Part shown: positions 7,953-18,522 of the stretch, in pieces
Layout: each line of letters opens with the position of its first letter
Numbering within the stretch: the first letter of the stretch is position 1
NCBI GenBank assembly: GCA_947650285.1
Contig: CANTFL010001473.1
Coordinates: 49,141-113,140 of the forward strand
DNA length: 64,000 nt
Source: Hyaloperonospora brassicae
Taxonomy: Eukaryota; Oomycota; Peronosporomycetes; Peronosporales; Peronosporaceae
Reading direction: 5' to 3'
Made by a program: the position numbers and the translations under genes
Notes under the pieces: model-generated
Databases searched by the model: none
The model's input: the letters and a program-made list of their open reading frames with translations, nothing else
What the model was told of the DNA's origin: nothing

Positions 7953-10742
7953 TTATTGGTACTCCTCCTCCTCTTCTTCGTCGCCCTCGCTCTCATCATT
8001 TTGCCCCAAAACCGATAAATAACACTCAATTGCCTCATCGTGCCGTCCCCGTTCGTGCATGATACGTCCGAGCATCGCTACAGCAGCGCCTGTCGGCTGT
8101 AGATTCAAACTCGTCATGCACGCCTCCTCCGCAGCAACAGGCTGGCTGACCATCAAACGACACTCGGCTATCATAAACCACAATGTCGCGTTCGAGCGCT
8201 CGATACCGATCGCGCGCGAGAGTTCGAGAATAGCAGCCATGTACTCCTTTTGCTTCATGTACAATCTCCCAGAGCGGATGGCCCGCGCCACTGCAGCGCG
8301 CGCTTTTTCGTACTGACTCGCACGTACTTTTGCCTTTCGCAATTCTCTCTGTGCCTTTCTCGCACGTCTGGTGGCCTCGACATACATATCCAGCAAGGCC
8401 GGCAAATCCTTCTGCTGCTGGAGAACGACTGCTTCTAGCTCCGCAATCTGCTGCATGATCTTCATGTCTCTAGTCGTCAACTCGTAGTTGGCGGTTGTTC
8501 GCGCATTTTCTTTTGCGATCAGACTGGCAGGGTCAATCCCAGCGATGGCCGCCTTCTTCGCTCGAAGCTTGGCCATCGGATCCTCTATATCTTGATCAGA
8601 CGCGTCCAGCAACTCAGCGAGCGCCTCATCACCCTTATCGTCACCATCAAAGCACGTGTCGTTGCTCGGTGCAAGCTGCGTTGCCTCAAACTCACTATAT
8701 CCCGAGATGGACAATGTCCGCATTGGCACGGGACTAGCTTCGGATCGTGGCTGCTCAGATGTCTCGTTGCTCTTACCGAGCTTTGCATCGACAGGTTTGA
8801 CGCCTTGGTGAGGTAGATCGGCAGTCTGTCCTTCACCATGACCCTCGCTGTTATGCTTGCGCGGTTTCGGTGGTAATGCGTTGCATTTTCTCTCGCCCTC
8901 ATAGCTTCTTGGGTCCTCTTTACGGCTCCTTGACTCCACACCTGATCCTTTACTTTCGCAGTCCTCTTCGATCGTCAAGCTTGGTTTCTGCGTTGTCGCT
9001 TTCGCCGGCTTCGGGTTTAGATATTTCTGCGTGATTTCTGACACCCCAAAGCCTGACAGACTGCTGGAAGAGGCGCTGAAGTCCAGGTGCTCCTTCTTTT
9101 CCTTCGACTCCCGGCTCACGCTGTTGCTTCGACTCTTTCCAGACCTACGTGCTGTAACCTTCCTCGCTGCATTATCAGGCGCCTCGGATTCAGAACCGGA
9201 GTGATCGGATCCAGCCAGACTGAAAATGGAGAACGTTGAATCAGCAAACGCACTCTGTCTTTCCTTCTCCTTACGGGATGGCGGGTGCTTTATTTTCAGC
9301 TTCGGTACCGCAATTTGTGTCGTAACATCTTCGTGCGCGCTCATACCAGCGCCAAGATTGCTCAGTGTTGACGAAGTGGTGCGGCACGTCGACAAATTCT
9401 TCACGCCATGCTTGCCACTGGCTTGCAGGAAAAATCTGGGAATCGGAACTTGCTTCGGCTCGTGCCTGCGCTTTCCCGTTGACAGAGTGTCGACATTGCG
9501 ACGGCGCTCTTTCTCTCGATCACGCAAACCTCGCTTACTTGGAGTGCCATCGAATAGGTCTCGTTCATGCAGCGCCCTGTCCTTGCGCTCTCTCTCACGA
9601 GGATCTCTTGCTCGCACATGGTTACCACGTCGCTCTCTTTCACGCAAGTCTCTTTCCTGTAAGTCTCTGCTACGCAACTCTGTCTTGTGCGGGTCGCGTT
9701 CTCGAGTGTCAATTTTGTGCCGATCCCTCTCGCGCAAGTTTTTCTCCCGCAAACGTGGATCTCTCTCGCGTAAGGCTTTCTCTCGCAGACGTGGATCCCT
9801 CTCGCGTAAGTCTTTCTCTCGTTGGCGTGGATCTCTGTCTTGTAAATGCAGGTCTCTTTCTCGTAGACGTACATCTCTTTCTTGTCCACGCACGTCTCTT
9901 TCTCGTAAGCGCGGGTTTCTTTCGCGTGGACGCAAATCTCCTTCTCGCAATCGAGGGTCCCTATCTCGTGAACGCAATTCTCTTTCTCGTACATCTCTTC
10001 CACGAATGTCCCCATTCCGTCGTGCGTTTTCACGTGGACCATTCATCTGTCGTGGATCATTATCGTCAAAGAGGTCTCGAGAATGCAAAGCTTCATCGCG
10101 CGAAAATCGGTCGTGTGTCGAATTCCCACGCATCGAAACTACCTCACGAGGATCCCTCACATGCGGGGACCCCGCAGCCTGCGGAGATCGTGCTCGGGAG
10201 TGCCTCGTATGGCGGTCGCGCGCTAAGGGTCTCGCGCGTCGGTCTTCTCCATTTTGCTGCAAGACCTGCTGATGTTCACGAAAATCATCGTCTCCGTTCC
10301 ATGTCCTATTATCGCGGCGGCCTTCTTCCAACTTCCTGCCCGACTTTGCACGAGGACTACGTATCCCATTGCCCTTAGGACCACCCTGTTCGCGCAGCGC
10401 CTCCGACACGTGGCGACGGACCTTGTCGTCCGGCTGGTCTCGGCGTGCAGATGGGGGCGCGAGGCCCCTTGCAATGGCGTGGCACCGCGGGTAGCACTTG
10501 TCACACACTCGCTGCGGCACTTTCGACAGCGACGTGGGTACAATCGCCTTGCTTTTCGAGTGCTTACCGCATACCGAGAGACCGCACGCGCGACAGTGGT
10601 GTCGAGCGTTGAGCAACGAGAACTCGGTGCTACAGATACCGCAGTGGTCTTCGACCTGCCACCGCTTGGGCTTAAACTGAGCCACAGTGCTGTTCCCACG
10701 ATGGCCTGCGGGCCGCGGCGGCGGCGCCTGTGGCTGTGGCAT
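7953..10742 (-). CDS. FYVE zinc-finger protein with RERD repeats and C-terminal TPR-like helices
   Basis: A single uninterrupted exon encodes 929 residues. Residues ~28-87 form a FYVE finger: WQVEDHCGICSTEF, the basic RHHCRACG core that contacts phosphatidylinositol 3-phosphate, then CDKCYPRC, with all eight zinc cysteine/histidine positions present. Residues ~205-430 are a charged low-complexity tract of degenerate RERD/RLRE units. A serine-rich middle follows, then a coiled coil (~775-830) and TPR-like helical pairs near the C-terminus, ending in EEEEEEYQ. FYVE proteins act on endosomal membranes; oomycetes have an expanded set with unusual partners. The specific role is unknown. The gene is divergent from PNKP. 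Confidence 0.85.
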   Translation of the reverse strand: MPQPQAPPPRPAGHRGNSTVAQFKPKRWQVEDHCGICSTEFSLLNARHHCRACGLSVCGKHSKSKAIVPTSLSKVPQRVCDKCYPRCHAIARGLAPPSARRDQPDDKVRRHVSEALREQGGPKGNGIRSPRAKSGRKLEEGRRDNRTWNGDDDFREHQQVLQQNGEDRRARPLARDRHTRHSRARSPQAAGSPHVRDPREVVSMRGNSTHDRFSRDEALHSRDLFDDNDPRQMNGPRENARRNGDIRGRDVRERELRSRDRDPRLREGDLRPRERNPRLRERDVRGQERDVRLRERDLHLQDRDPRQREKDLRERDPRLREKALRERDPRLREKNLRERDRHKIDTRERDPHKTELRSRDLQERDLRERERRGNHVRARDPRERERKDRALHERDLFDGTPSKRGLRDREKERRRNVDTLSTGKRRHEPKQVPIPRFFLQASGKHGVKNLSTCRTTSSTLSNLGAGMSAHEDVTTQIAVPKLKIKHPPSRKEKERQSAFADSTFSIFSLAGSDHSGSESEAPDNAARKVTARRSGKSRSNSVSRESKEKKEHLDFSASSSSLSGFGVSEITQKYLNPKPAKATTQKPSLTIEEDCESKGSGVESRSRKEDPRSYEGERKCNALPPKPRKHNSEGHGEGQTADLPHQGVKPVDAKLGKSNETSEQPRSEASPVPMRTLSISGYSEFEATQLAPSNDTCFDGDDKGDEALAELLDASDQDIEDPMAKLRAKKAAIAGIDPASLIAKENARTTANYELTTRDMKIMQQIAELEAVVLQQQKDLPALLDMYVEATRRARKAQRELRKAKVRASQYEKARAAVARAIRSGRLYMKQKEYMAAILELSRAIGIERSNATLWFMIAECRLMVSQPVAAEEACMTSLNLQPTGAAVAMLGRIMHERGRHDEAIECYLSVLGQNDESEGDEEEEEEYQ
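9640..10060 (-). repeat. Degenerate in-gene repeat encoding RERD-type units
   Basis: On the plus strand this tract shows repeated TCTCTTTCTCGTA-like segments with roughly 30-bp periodicity; on the minus (coding) strand they give ERDLRERDPRLREK-type peptides. Units differ by many substitutions, so the array is old or under selection for charge pattern rather than exact sequence. Confidence 0.75.
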
Positions 10743-12046
10743 AGGTCTCCTCCTCCTGTGCCTTCTTTATACGTCCGTGTCTTTCCTGAAGCAACACCGC
10801 TCAAGCTGCTCCAACCCGTCCCCAGCTGTCTCGCGTCCGTCCGTCTCCTTCTTCTGTCTTCTCCTTCTCGCCGCTTCTGCGCTGCTTGCGCCTTTGGCCT
10901 GCCGACTAGCGAGAGCTGCCACCGAATGCCGCTATCGTCTGGAAGACGGATGCGAGGCCGTGTGCTGCGCGCCCCACCTCTTCGACCCGCTCGCTCCCTT
11001 CAGCAGCAGCAGCAGCAATAGGAGGAGAAGTGGTACTAGTGCGAGTTCTAGTAGCCGCCGCAGTGGATGCAGTTGTAGTAGTAGTTGTAGTCGCTGTAGG
11101 AAGTAATCGCAGGAGCAGTCGAGCGAGTGGCGACGGGCCGCAACAGCGTATGGAAAAAACAGTCCACGAAGAGCGCCCGGTGGCTGTCCCGTGCACGAGA
11201 GCGCGAGCAGAAAACGGGCAGAGCGAGAGTTGGACCGGGAGATGAGCAGAGAAGAGAGAGAGAGCGAGCGCGAGAGCGAGCGTCACGGGCAGCAGCAGCC
11301 GAACGATCGACCGACTGCGATGGGATGACGCGCGAGTCGCTCGTAACGGGTCCTCGTTCCCTGCGACAAGAAATCGACTGCACGACCGCACGTTCGATCG
11401 CTCGCGTCACGTGACGAAAGCAACAGACAGCAGAGAAAAGAGAAGAAAGAGAGAACGAGCTCCGACGAGCCGCCGGGTGCTCAATGCACTGCGGACGGGA
11501 GCAGTGCGTGGGTCGAAGGGCGTAACAGGTGGGCGTGCGTCAATGCAACTGGCTCGTTTACAACTCGGCGTGCTACTCTCGTCTGGTCCGCCTCTTCCGG
11601 CCTCGATCGCTTGAAACTGGTATACCGTTATCATCCACCAATCGGCTGCTCTGGCCGTGGCCACGGGAACGGACACCAAACAGGCTCTACGCCTGTCCTT
11701 GCGGCTCGTGCTCAGTCATTGGTGCAGAAAACATCGGATCGAGCTCTTGCAGAAGTAGTCGCGGGACGCAAATACCGGACCGTCGGTATCCCGCGTCTGA
11801 TCGTTTCTAACGTGCCGTCTGCTACTTCCTCTTTTGTCTGCTCCTTTCTATCCGCCGGCAGCAAGAAAAAGGATTGTCAACGACAAGACATGTCGAAAAG
11901 ACCAAAACAAAGACTGTCACAAAGAATAGATGGCAAAAAAAGAAGACTAAAGACGATGACTGTCATGAAGAATGCATGTCAAAAACAACAGACGTCAAAG
12001 TATTTTATTTTGTGCCCAGCTACCGACCGCGTGACACTGGACGCCA
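10743..12046. other. Divergent intergenic region between the FYVE gene and PNKP
   Basis: This 1.3-kb region separates two start codons facing away from each other, so it should hold both promoters. It contains CAG/AGT triplet runs near 11005-11095 and a GAGA-rich stretch near 11245-11280. ORFs of 90-160 codons occur on both strands, but they are Arg/Ser-rich low-complexity frames with no recognisable domain, so I do not call a gene. Confidence 0.5.
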
Positions 12047-13879
12047 ATGGACTCGCCGTCAACGAACGAGCAGCTCGCCGTGACGATCGGCACGCACGAC
12101 CAGCGCACACCTCTTGGAACAGTGCGCGAGTGCGTCGTCGATGGCGTGAGCGACACAGACGACGCTGTAGTCGACGGAGCAGCGTCTGCAGGACCGACTC
12201 GGGACGAAGAAGACGGTAAAAAGCGAGAGACTCGTGTCAAAAATACACAAAAGAAGCAGAAGACGGGCGCAGCAGTGTCGGCCACTGGTGTCGCTGTGTC
12301 TCTAAACGAGAAGGACGAGTTGCAGCTGGACCGTCCCGTGTTCCGACCGTGGGAGACGGTCGCTGGATCGCTGCATGTCTTGGACACGCGGAGGAGTGCA
12401 GAGCAGACAGCAGAAGGTGCACGACCGTACAAAATTGCAGGCTTTGACTTGGACGGGACGCTGATTGTGACGAAAAGTGGACGGAAATTTGCACTGAATC
12501 TGAACGATTGGAAGTGGTTCCACCCGACGCTGGTGAAGAAAAAGATGGACGAGCTGGCTCGGCAAGGGTACACGCTAGCGATCGTCTCGAACCAGAATGG
12601 AGTTGCTAAAGGACACGTCACAGCGGCTCAGATGCAGGTGGCACAAGAAACGCGTTGATTCGTGTGCTGTGCTTGTTGTGCTTGTTGTAGGTGTAGAGTT
12701 TCTGGCTGCGGTGAACTGGTCGCTCACGCTTCGCCGTCGGTTTTGTTTGTTGCTTGTTACGTAGAATAAGCTGGAGGCCGTTGTAAGCAAGCTGGGTCTG
12801 CCTATGCTGGCTTTTTTCAGTACCGAGGACGATGTTATGCGCAAACCTCGACCAGGCGTGTGGAAGGAGCTGACGAGGCGGCTAAGCGCAAAGGGTGAAC
12901 AAGCGATTGATAAGGAAGCTAGTTTCTATTGTGGGGATGCTGCAGGACGACCGAAAGTCGCAGGGCGCTCGAAAGACTTTGCGTCAACGGACTACAAGTT
13001 TTCACTGAACGCTGGAATTCGTTTCTTCACGCCTGAAGACTTGTTCTTGGGCACCAAGCAGCGCATCCATACGCGGCCCGACACGTGGGAGCTAGGTTTC
13101 GATCCCACGTCCATCACTATGAATGAGTGTGCTGGTACGATGCACTCGTAATGTGGTCTATCTCATAAATGAGGCAACAACTAACTGGTTGTGGATATGT
13201 ATGGTAGAACCTGTGCTGAACCCTCCGTCGGCTTGGACCGTAAAAGAAGAGCAGGAACTGGTTGTTCTAGTTGGTCCGCCCGCATCCGGGAAGTCCTTTT
13301 TCGCCAAAACACATCTGAGCTCATACGTCGTCGTGAGCCAAGACGAACTGCGAACAGCTGCTAACTGCAGGAAGAAGTGTATCGAAGCGATCGCGCAGAA
13401 GAAAAGTGTGGTCATTGATAACACGAATCGTGACCCGCGTGCAAGAAAAGAGTGGATTGCAATTGCAAAGGAAAAAGTATGTGTGCGCACATGGCACTGC
13501 GCGTGCGCACGTAGCTTGAGCACCTGAAGCCTGCTGTCAATCCGCACTGACCCGCTGCATTGTATTGTTAGAACTTGCCCATTAGGTGCTTTGAGATGGA
13601 CGTCGACAAGCCGCTTTCGATGCATTTGAACACGTTTAGGTCACTGACTCTGCAGCGCAAAGTCCCGGACGTCGCCGTTCATGGTTTTTACAAGAATCTC
13701 GTGCCACCGACGGTTTGTCATGTCACTATGCAAGTACGTATACTACCGAATGCCGACTAAGTGTGCGTCTACTACACTCGTAGATCAACGAAGGGTTTGC
13801 AGAAGTCGTAAAGGTCCCATTTCGAATCGACAGAAACGTCTCCGAAGCTGACCAGGCATTGCTGCGATCCTACATCTGA
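12047..13879 (+). CDS. PNKP: Polynucleotide kinase 3'-phosphatase
   Basis: Five exons (12047-12637, 12765-13134, 13208-13476, 13572-13733, 13784-13879) with GT-AG introns join in frame to 495 residues. The HAD phosphatase domain begins at ~130 with the nucleophile motif FDLDGTL (Asp134, Asp136) and continues through AIVSNQNG, RKPRPG and YCGDAAGRP. The kinase domain has the Walker A motif GPPASGKS (~343-350) and the motif DNTNRDPRAR. The enzyme converts damaged DNA ends (3'-phosphate, 5'-OH) into ligatable ends in nuclear single- and double-strand break repair. The first ~125 residues are Ser/Thr/Asp/Lys-rich without a recognisable FHA domain, so the XRCC1/XRCC4-binding module of animal PNKP seems absent. 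Both catalytic centres look intact. Confidence 0.95.
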
Positions 13880-15496
13880 GAACGTGCGGTCTGTCACACG
13901 TTGATTCTGGCGTTGCGTTGCTGTCGGCGACAGTATGTGCATGGGCTTCCTTATGGCATGTAAATGGTCATATCGGTCTCCAGTCTGTCAACACGTGTTC
14001 ATGACTCGTTCAGTCTTTCATGACGGTAGAGCGACGTGCGACGGAATGCGTGTATTCAGCGTGGTCGCTTTTGCAGGACGGACTAAGCTTATGGATACGA
14101 CGCTTACCAGATTTATTGTCGTGCAGCGGAATGCATCGCGCGTGTTCTTCACCATATGAGCATTTATCAGCTTGTCTCGAGAGACGTGCCTGTCATCATT
14201 CGCCTTGTCGAGGACCAGCAAGTACCCTGTAAGTGCCTGTGATACCGTTCTCCAATGCAAATGTTTTGGTTAGTACATCGGTGACCGCGACAGACTTATG
14301 TCGTGATGCCCCTTGCTACAGCCCTCGTTCTCTCGCTTATAGAGCACCGCGGCAATGTCGTTTCCGCTGAGTGCGTTGCAGGCGGTATGGCTTGGTCGCC
14401 GTTTCGGATGGTCGCGTTATCGTTACGCAAATTTCGAGAGCAGGGGCGGGTGAACGGGAAAAGTGGGGCTGGAATGTGGAGAGTGCGTTACTGGGTACAC
14501 TTGCAGGCGTGCGTCACCTGTCGGTCGAAAGCTGGTGGCATGCCAGTGCGATTCACGCATTCGATAGCCCATAGCTTGGTCGCATTGTCGGCATGAGAAA
14601 ATCGACTGATGCAACGATCAAGCTTGTCGTCGTGCTACACGTGCAGCTCTCGCTCAAGTCGTTCAGTTGCGCAATGTCGCCGCCACAGGACCCGCTGCAA
14701 AAATCGGTATCGTACCCGCGTGTAACGACAGACAACAGTGCTCGTCAACTCGTCGGTGTACCGCAAGCGCAGAAGATCTGCTTTGGACGATGAGACAAAC
14801 GACACGGCAAAGAGCAAGTGTTTGGCAGAGGTCTAGCGACATGATCCACCAGGGACAAGTTTACGCGTCGAACGTTAGCAAAAGCGAATCAACATCGTAA
14901 TGTATCAACAGTAGAACAGGAGGTATGGCCGTACATTTGTGTTCCTAGTTCAGCAACGACGCTTGATCAGCTGAAGCGCTTGTAGCGGAACAAAGCAGGA
15001 GGTCACAGAGAGCACGCGAACGCAATTGCCAAGGAGAGCATGAGCTCCAGAAGAGAGTAGAGTCCCGTGTCATTTATACTGCGACTAGCCCGGGCGTTCA
15101 GTAAAAAGTGCCTGAGCTTCACGCAACCATTCGAAGCGAGGCGTCATATCTCCGACCTATAACAGCCTGAAGCCGAGTGATCACCCAGTGCAAGCGAGTC
15201 AGTACATTTTTTCGCTACAAACCGGTGCCGGATGCCGGGATCGCGCCACTTTCTCGCTGCCAAACAGTTCGTTCCCGTAAACGCTTCGGACCACGAGCAA
15301 GCAGACCACTTGACGGATACGACACAAAGTCTTGGGTGCATTTGATTATTATTTTCGTTCTCGTCCGTCTAACATGCACGGCACCACGAGAGAAAATGTC
15401 GACGCCACATTGACCACACATACTCCGCTTTCCGTCTCGACGCGTCAACGTCTTCCTCGCTGGACGCCATTCTTAGAATATAGAAACTGTCTCGCG
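13880..15496. other. Spacer between PNKP and the AGC kinase gene
   Basis: This 1.6-kb convergent spacer has several ORFs of 60-97 codons (for example 14371-14574 and 14303-14596) with no recognisable motif and no consistent splice pattern. It may hold an unrecognised small gene, but nothing supports one. Confidence 0.4.
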
Positions 15497-17944
15497 CTAG
15501 AATTCTGCCTCGAGACTAGTTCCCGTGTCAACTGCCGTAGGACTTGCAGCATATTGTCCTCGACTTCTAGCCGAGTCATCCTGCGACATCGCGTCATGAC
15601 TGGCAACATCGCTTATTCCCGACAAGTCCAGAGAGCTGCCACTGGGGCTGTTCGGAGACAGATCGTACGAGTGTTGACTCGGTTCATTTCCGTTGGCTGG
15701 TGCAACGACTGTGCTGCTCGTCAATGCCGAAGGTCCTTGCGAGATCACGAGCTTTTCTACATGAACGTGGTCGTGGTCGCGTTCCTCGCTACTCGAGCAC
15801 GAACTTCCACTCGCCTTTTTAGCCGGCGGCCGCCCGCGAGAGATGGTCACCTCAACGCGCTCAAATTGCTCGACCATCGATGCCTCCAGCTTCTTCAAGC
15901 CTTCGTGAAACTGCTTGGGTGAAATCGGCATCGGGTTCAATTGACCGTTTTCAACAAATGACGACAGCGGCGTTCCCCCGTAGTCGGAAGGAATGCTAGC
16001 ATCTTGCACTGCTACTTGATCAGGTTCATCCAGGTCCTCTACGTTCAAAGGACCGGACGTGGAGCCGGCAGGCGGCGGAGAAGGTCGCAGCTCAGACACC
16101 AAGTTCGTGACTTCCACAAGAGCGTCTGGATCTTCGCAAAAGTAGGTGAAGTCCTTGAAGGTGGGGTCCTGGACCGGAGGAGCTGCTTTGTCACGGTTGC
16201 CTCGGCTCGACACGAGCGACAAGAAACCCTTCGACTTGGCTGTCGACCTGTCCGTCGGCGACTGGACTTCACTATTCACGTCCAGATCTGTAAACTCCGC
16301 GTCCACGTACTCTACATCGAGCAGCGACGCCAACTTCGGCTTCCACGGTGGAGTAATTTGCTTCTTTAGCAGTAGATCCCAATCAATGCCACGGAAGTAC
16401 GGGTGTTTCAAAATGTCGCTGATGTTGGTGCCGAGGCGCTTTGTGGGGTCCTTTTGGAGAAAGTTTCGAAGAATTGACTTGAGCTCGTCCGCAAGCACTG
16501 GTTTTGTGGGAAAGCTCAGAGGATCATTCTGGATCTTGTGGTACATCTTTTCAATGTTGTTGTCGTAAAACGGAGACTTGCCTACACTCATCTCGTAGAG
16601 CAAGATGCCGAGACTCCACCAATCTGCCGCCTTACCGTATGATCGCTTTGCCTTAGGCAATAGCAACTCCGGTGCTGTGTACTGAGGCGAACCCGCCATT
16701 GTCTTCGCACCCTTGAACTCCGACACATGCAGCTTAGCAAGGCCAAAGTCCACAAGTGCAACATGGCCATCCGCATCAATCATCACGTTTTCAGGCTTGA
16801 TGTCTCGGTATAGAATGTCGTGCTGATGCAGGTGGTGAATACCCAGTACCAATTCGGCAGTGTAAAAATGCGCGCGGTCTGGCAGTATCCGGCAGCTTGA
16901 GCCCTTGCTCATGTGGTGAAAAAGATCACCTCCACCATAGTAGTTCATGCCGAGAAACAGCTTTGTCCGACTTTGAAAAGCAATGCGCAATCCTGCAATG
17001 AACGGGTGGTGGATGTTCTGGGCGACCCGCATTTCCGTAAACGAGCTCTCTACGTCGTATTTCGTCATCTTGCTCTTCTCCAAGATCTTCAGGGCGTATA
17101 TCTGACCATCGCTTTTCTTCACGGCATTCACGACGGTACCGAAACCACCTTTACCAATCACATTGTACACCGTGAAATCCTTCATCGAAATACTCAATGA
17201 CCGGTTCGACCTCACGGACGCATCGGACAACTCGGAGTAAGGGTTCTTGACACCAAACGTTTTCCAGTTGCCTGACGCATTTTTCAGATCCACATCAACA
17301 CGTAAACGCAAGACCCGCCCGTTCGGACCAAAGCGCAGACGATGCGACCACGACTGAGTAATTACTGTGCCCGAGCGTTTGCTCTTCAGCGTCTCGATCC
17401 CCCTCACCGTCAGACTCTTTCCGTCTGCATCCAGCTCGCGATCCTTGACTTCCATCTTGACCAAATCCACATTGCTCTGGAACGCGCCTAGAAAGTGCAG
17501 CAAACCTTCGCGGCCGAAGTAATCGCCACTAAACGGCGTGCTCTTCGGGTACGACGACGAGAAGACGAGGTCCTTGTTAAAGTACGACAGCAGCTCCGTC
17601 ACAATACCTGCGTCGCCGCTGAGCATTTGCTGGTAGACCTCATAGCCCTTTTCCGTGCGCATGTCTGGCAACGCTCCATGGCGGTGCGTGTTGTACACGA
17701 GCTTGTTGTTTTGTTTCATGCTCACCGTGTCAACTCCCGCCTCTAGGAAATAGACCCAAGCCAGCTGGTCAAACTGCGTGGGCACGCTGCAGTGAAAGAC
17801 CTTGTTCTCCGTGGTCTCGAACGAAAAGTCAAAGCCGTGGCCGTTCTTGGCCACTTTGTCCATCTTGACCGACGTCACATGGACGCGGCCTTTGAGGTGG
17901 CTGCGATTGCGCGCGTCCACCTTGTTCTCATAGTCTGCAAAAAA

Positions 17945-18003
<59 letters not shown>

Positions 18004-18522
18004 TCAACAGCAGCAGCCCACAACAACCACAACAACCAGTCAGTCTTCCACCCTCTTTCTTTCTCTATCTCCCTCTGGCAACGTACACGAGAGCAAGTTC
18101 CCCTCGAGCGTAAAGAACCGCATCTTCCAATTGCGCACCAAGTGCCCCCTCTTTGTCACGTATCCCTCCCACTCGACCATGGGCAGGTCGAGACTCTCAA
18201 CCGCGTGGTCGCCCAAACTACTGGACGGCGGCGTGAGGCTCTTGCTATTGTTCCGCGAACGCCGCATGCTCGAGAAGAAACTGCTATCTAGCAGCTTGGC
18301 CTTGGCGTTCGCGCTGCTACTGCGGCTGTTCGGCCGGCTCGGGGCCATGGACGCCAAGGCCGTCGTGCTCGCGGACGTCGGCAACCCGATCAACGGCTGC
18401 GGACGCGCGTCCAGCGCGCTGCTGCTGCCCACGCGTCGACGCTCGGCGTCTTCTTTGAGGTTCGTAATGTCGGGGCCCCCCACGGGGCGACTCAGCTCGG
18501 CGCCCATGCTCGACACGCACAC
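15497..18522 (-). CDS. PH domain - SnoaL-like domain - AGC-family Ser/Thr kinase
   Basis: Exon 1 (18522-18087) and exon 2 (17934-15497) join across a 152-bp intron (GTACGT / TTTGCAG), giving about 957 residues. A second Met at 18507 (MGAELS) may be the true start. A PH domain (~116-215) begins WEGYVTKRGHLVRNWKMRFF and is completed across the intron. Residues ~240-360 resemble an NTF2/SnoaL-like fold. The kinase (~397-656) is complete: GKGGFG loop, ALKILEK lysine, YRDIKPEN, DFG, APE and DWWSLG. An AGC tail carries the hydrophobic motif FKDFTYF (~736-742), followed by a ~200-residue Ser-rich tail. This suggests recruitment to phosphoinositide membranes and PDK1-type activation, as in Akt relatives. 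Substrates are unknown. Confidence 0.92.
17945..18003 (+). repeat. (CAA)n / (TTG)n microsatellite in the kinase intron
   Basis: About 19 CAA units lie directly inside the 3' end of the kinase intron; on the coding strand they read (TTG)n followed by TTTTGCAG. The run acts as part of the pyrimidine-rich tract before the acceptor. It creates an artificial poly-Leu reading frame when the intron is ignored. Confidence 0.92.

Noticed and set aside
9226..10378. Long plus-strand ORFs of 337-348 codons rich in SLSRK units
   Set aside because: They are antisense shadows of the RERD repeat tract of the FYVE gene.
14303..14596. Overlapping 67- and 97-codon ORFs between PNKP and the kinase
   Set aside because: No motif, no consistent exon structure, and they sit in a spacer expected to hold 3' UTRs.
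17940..18007. Poly-leucine/phenylalanine N-terminus of an apparent 836-residue kinase ORF
   Set aside because: It is the (TTG)n tract of the intron read through; splicing GTACGT to TTTGCAG restores the PH domain.
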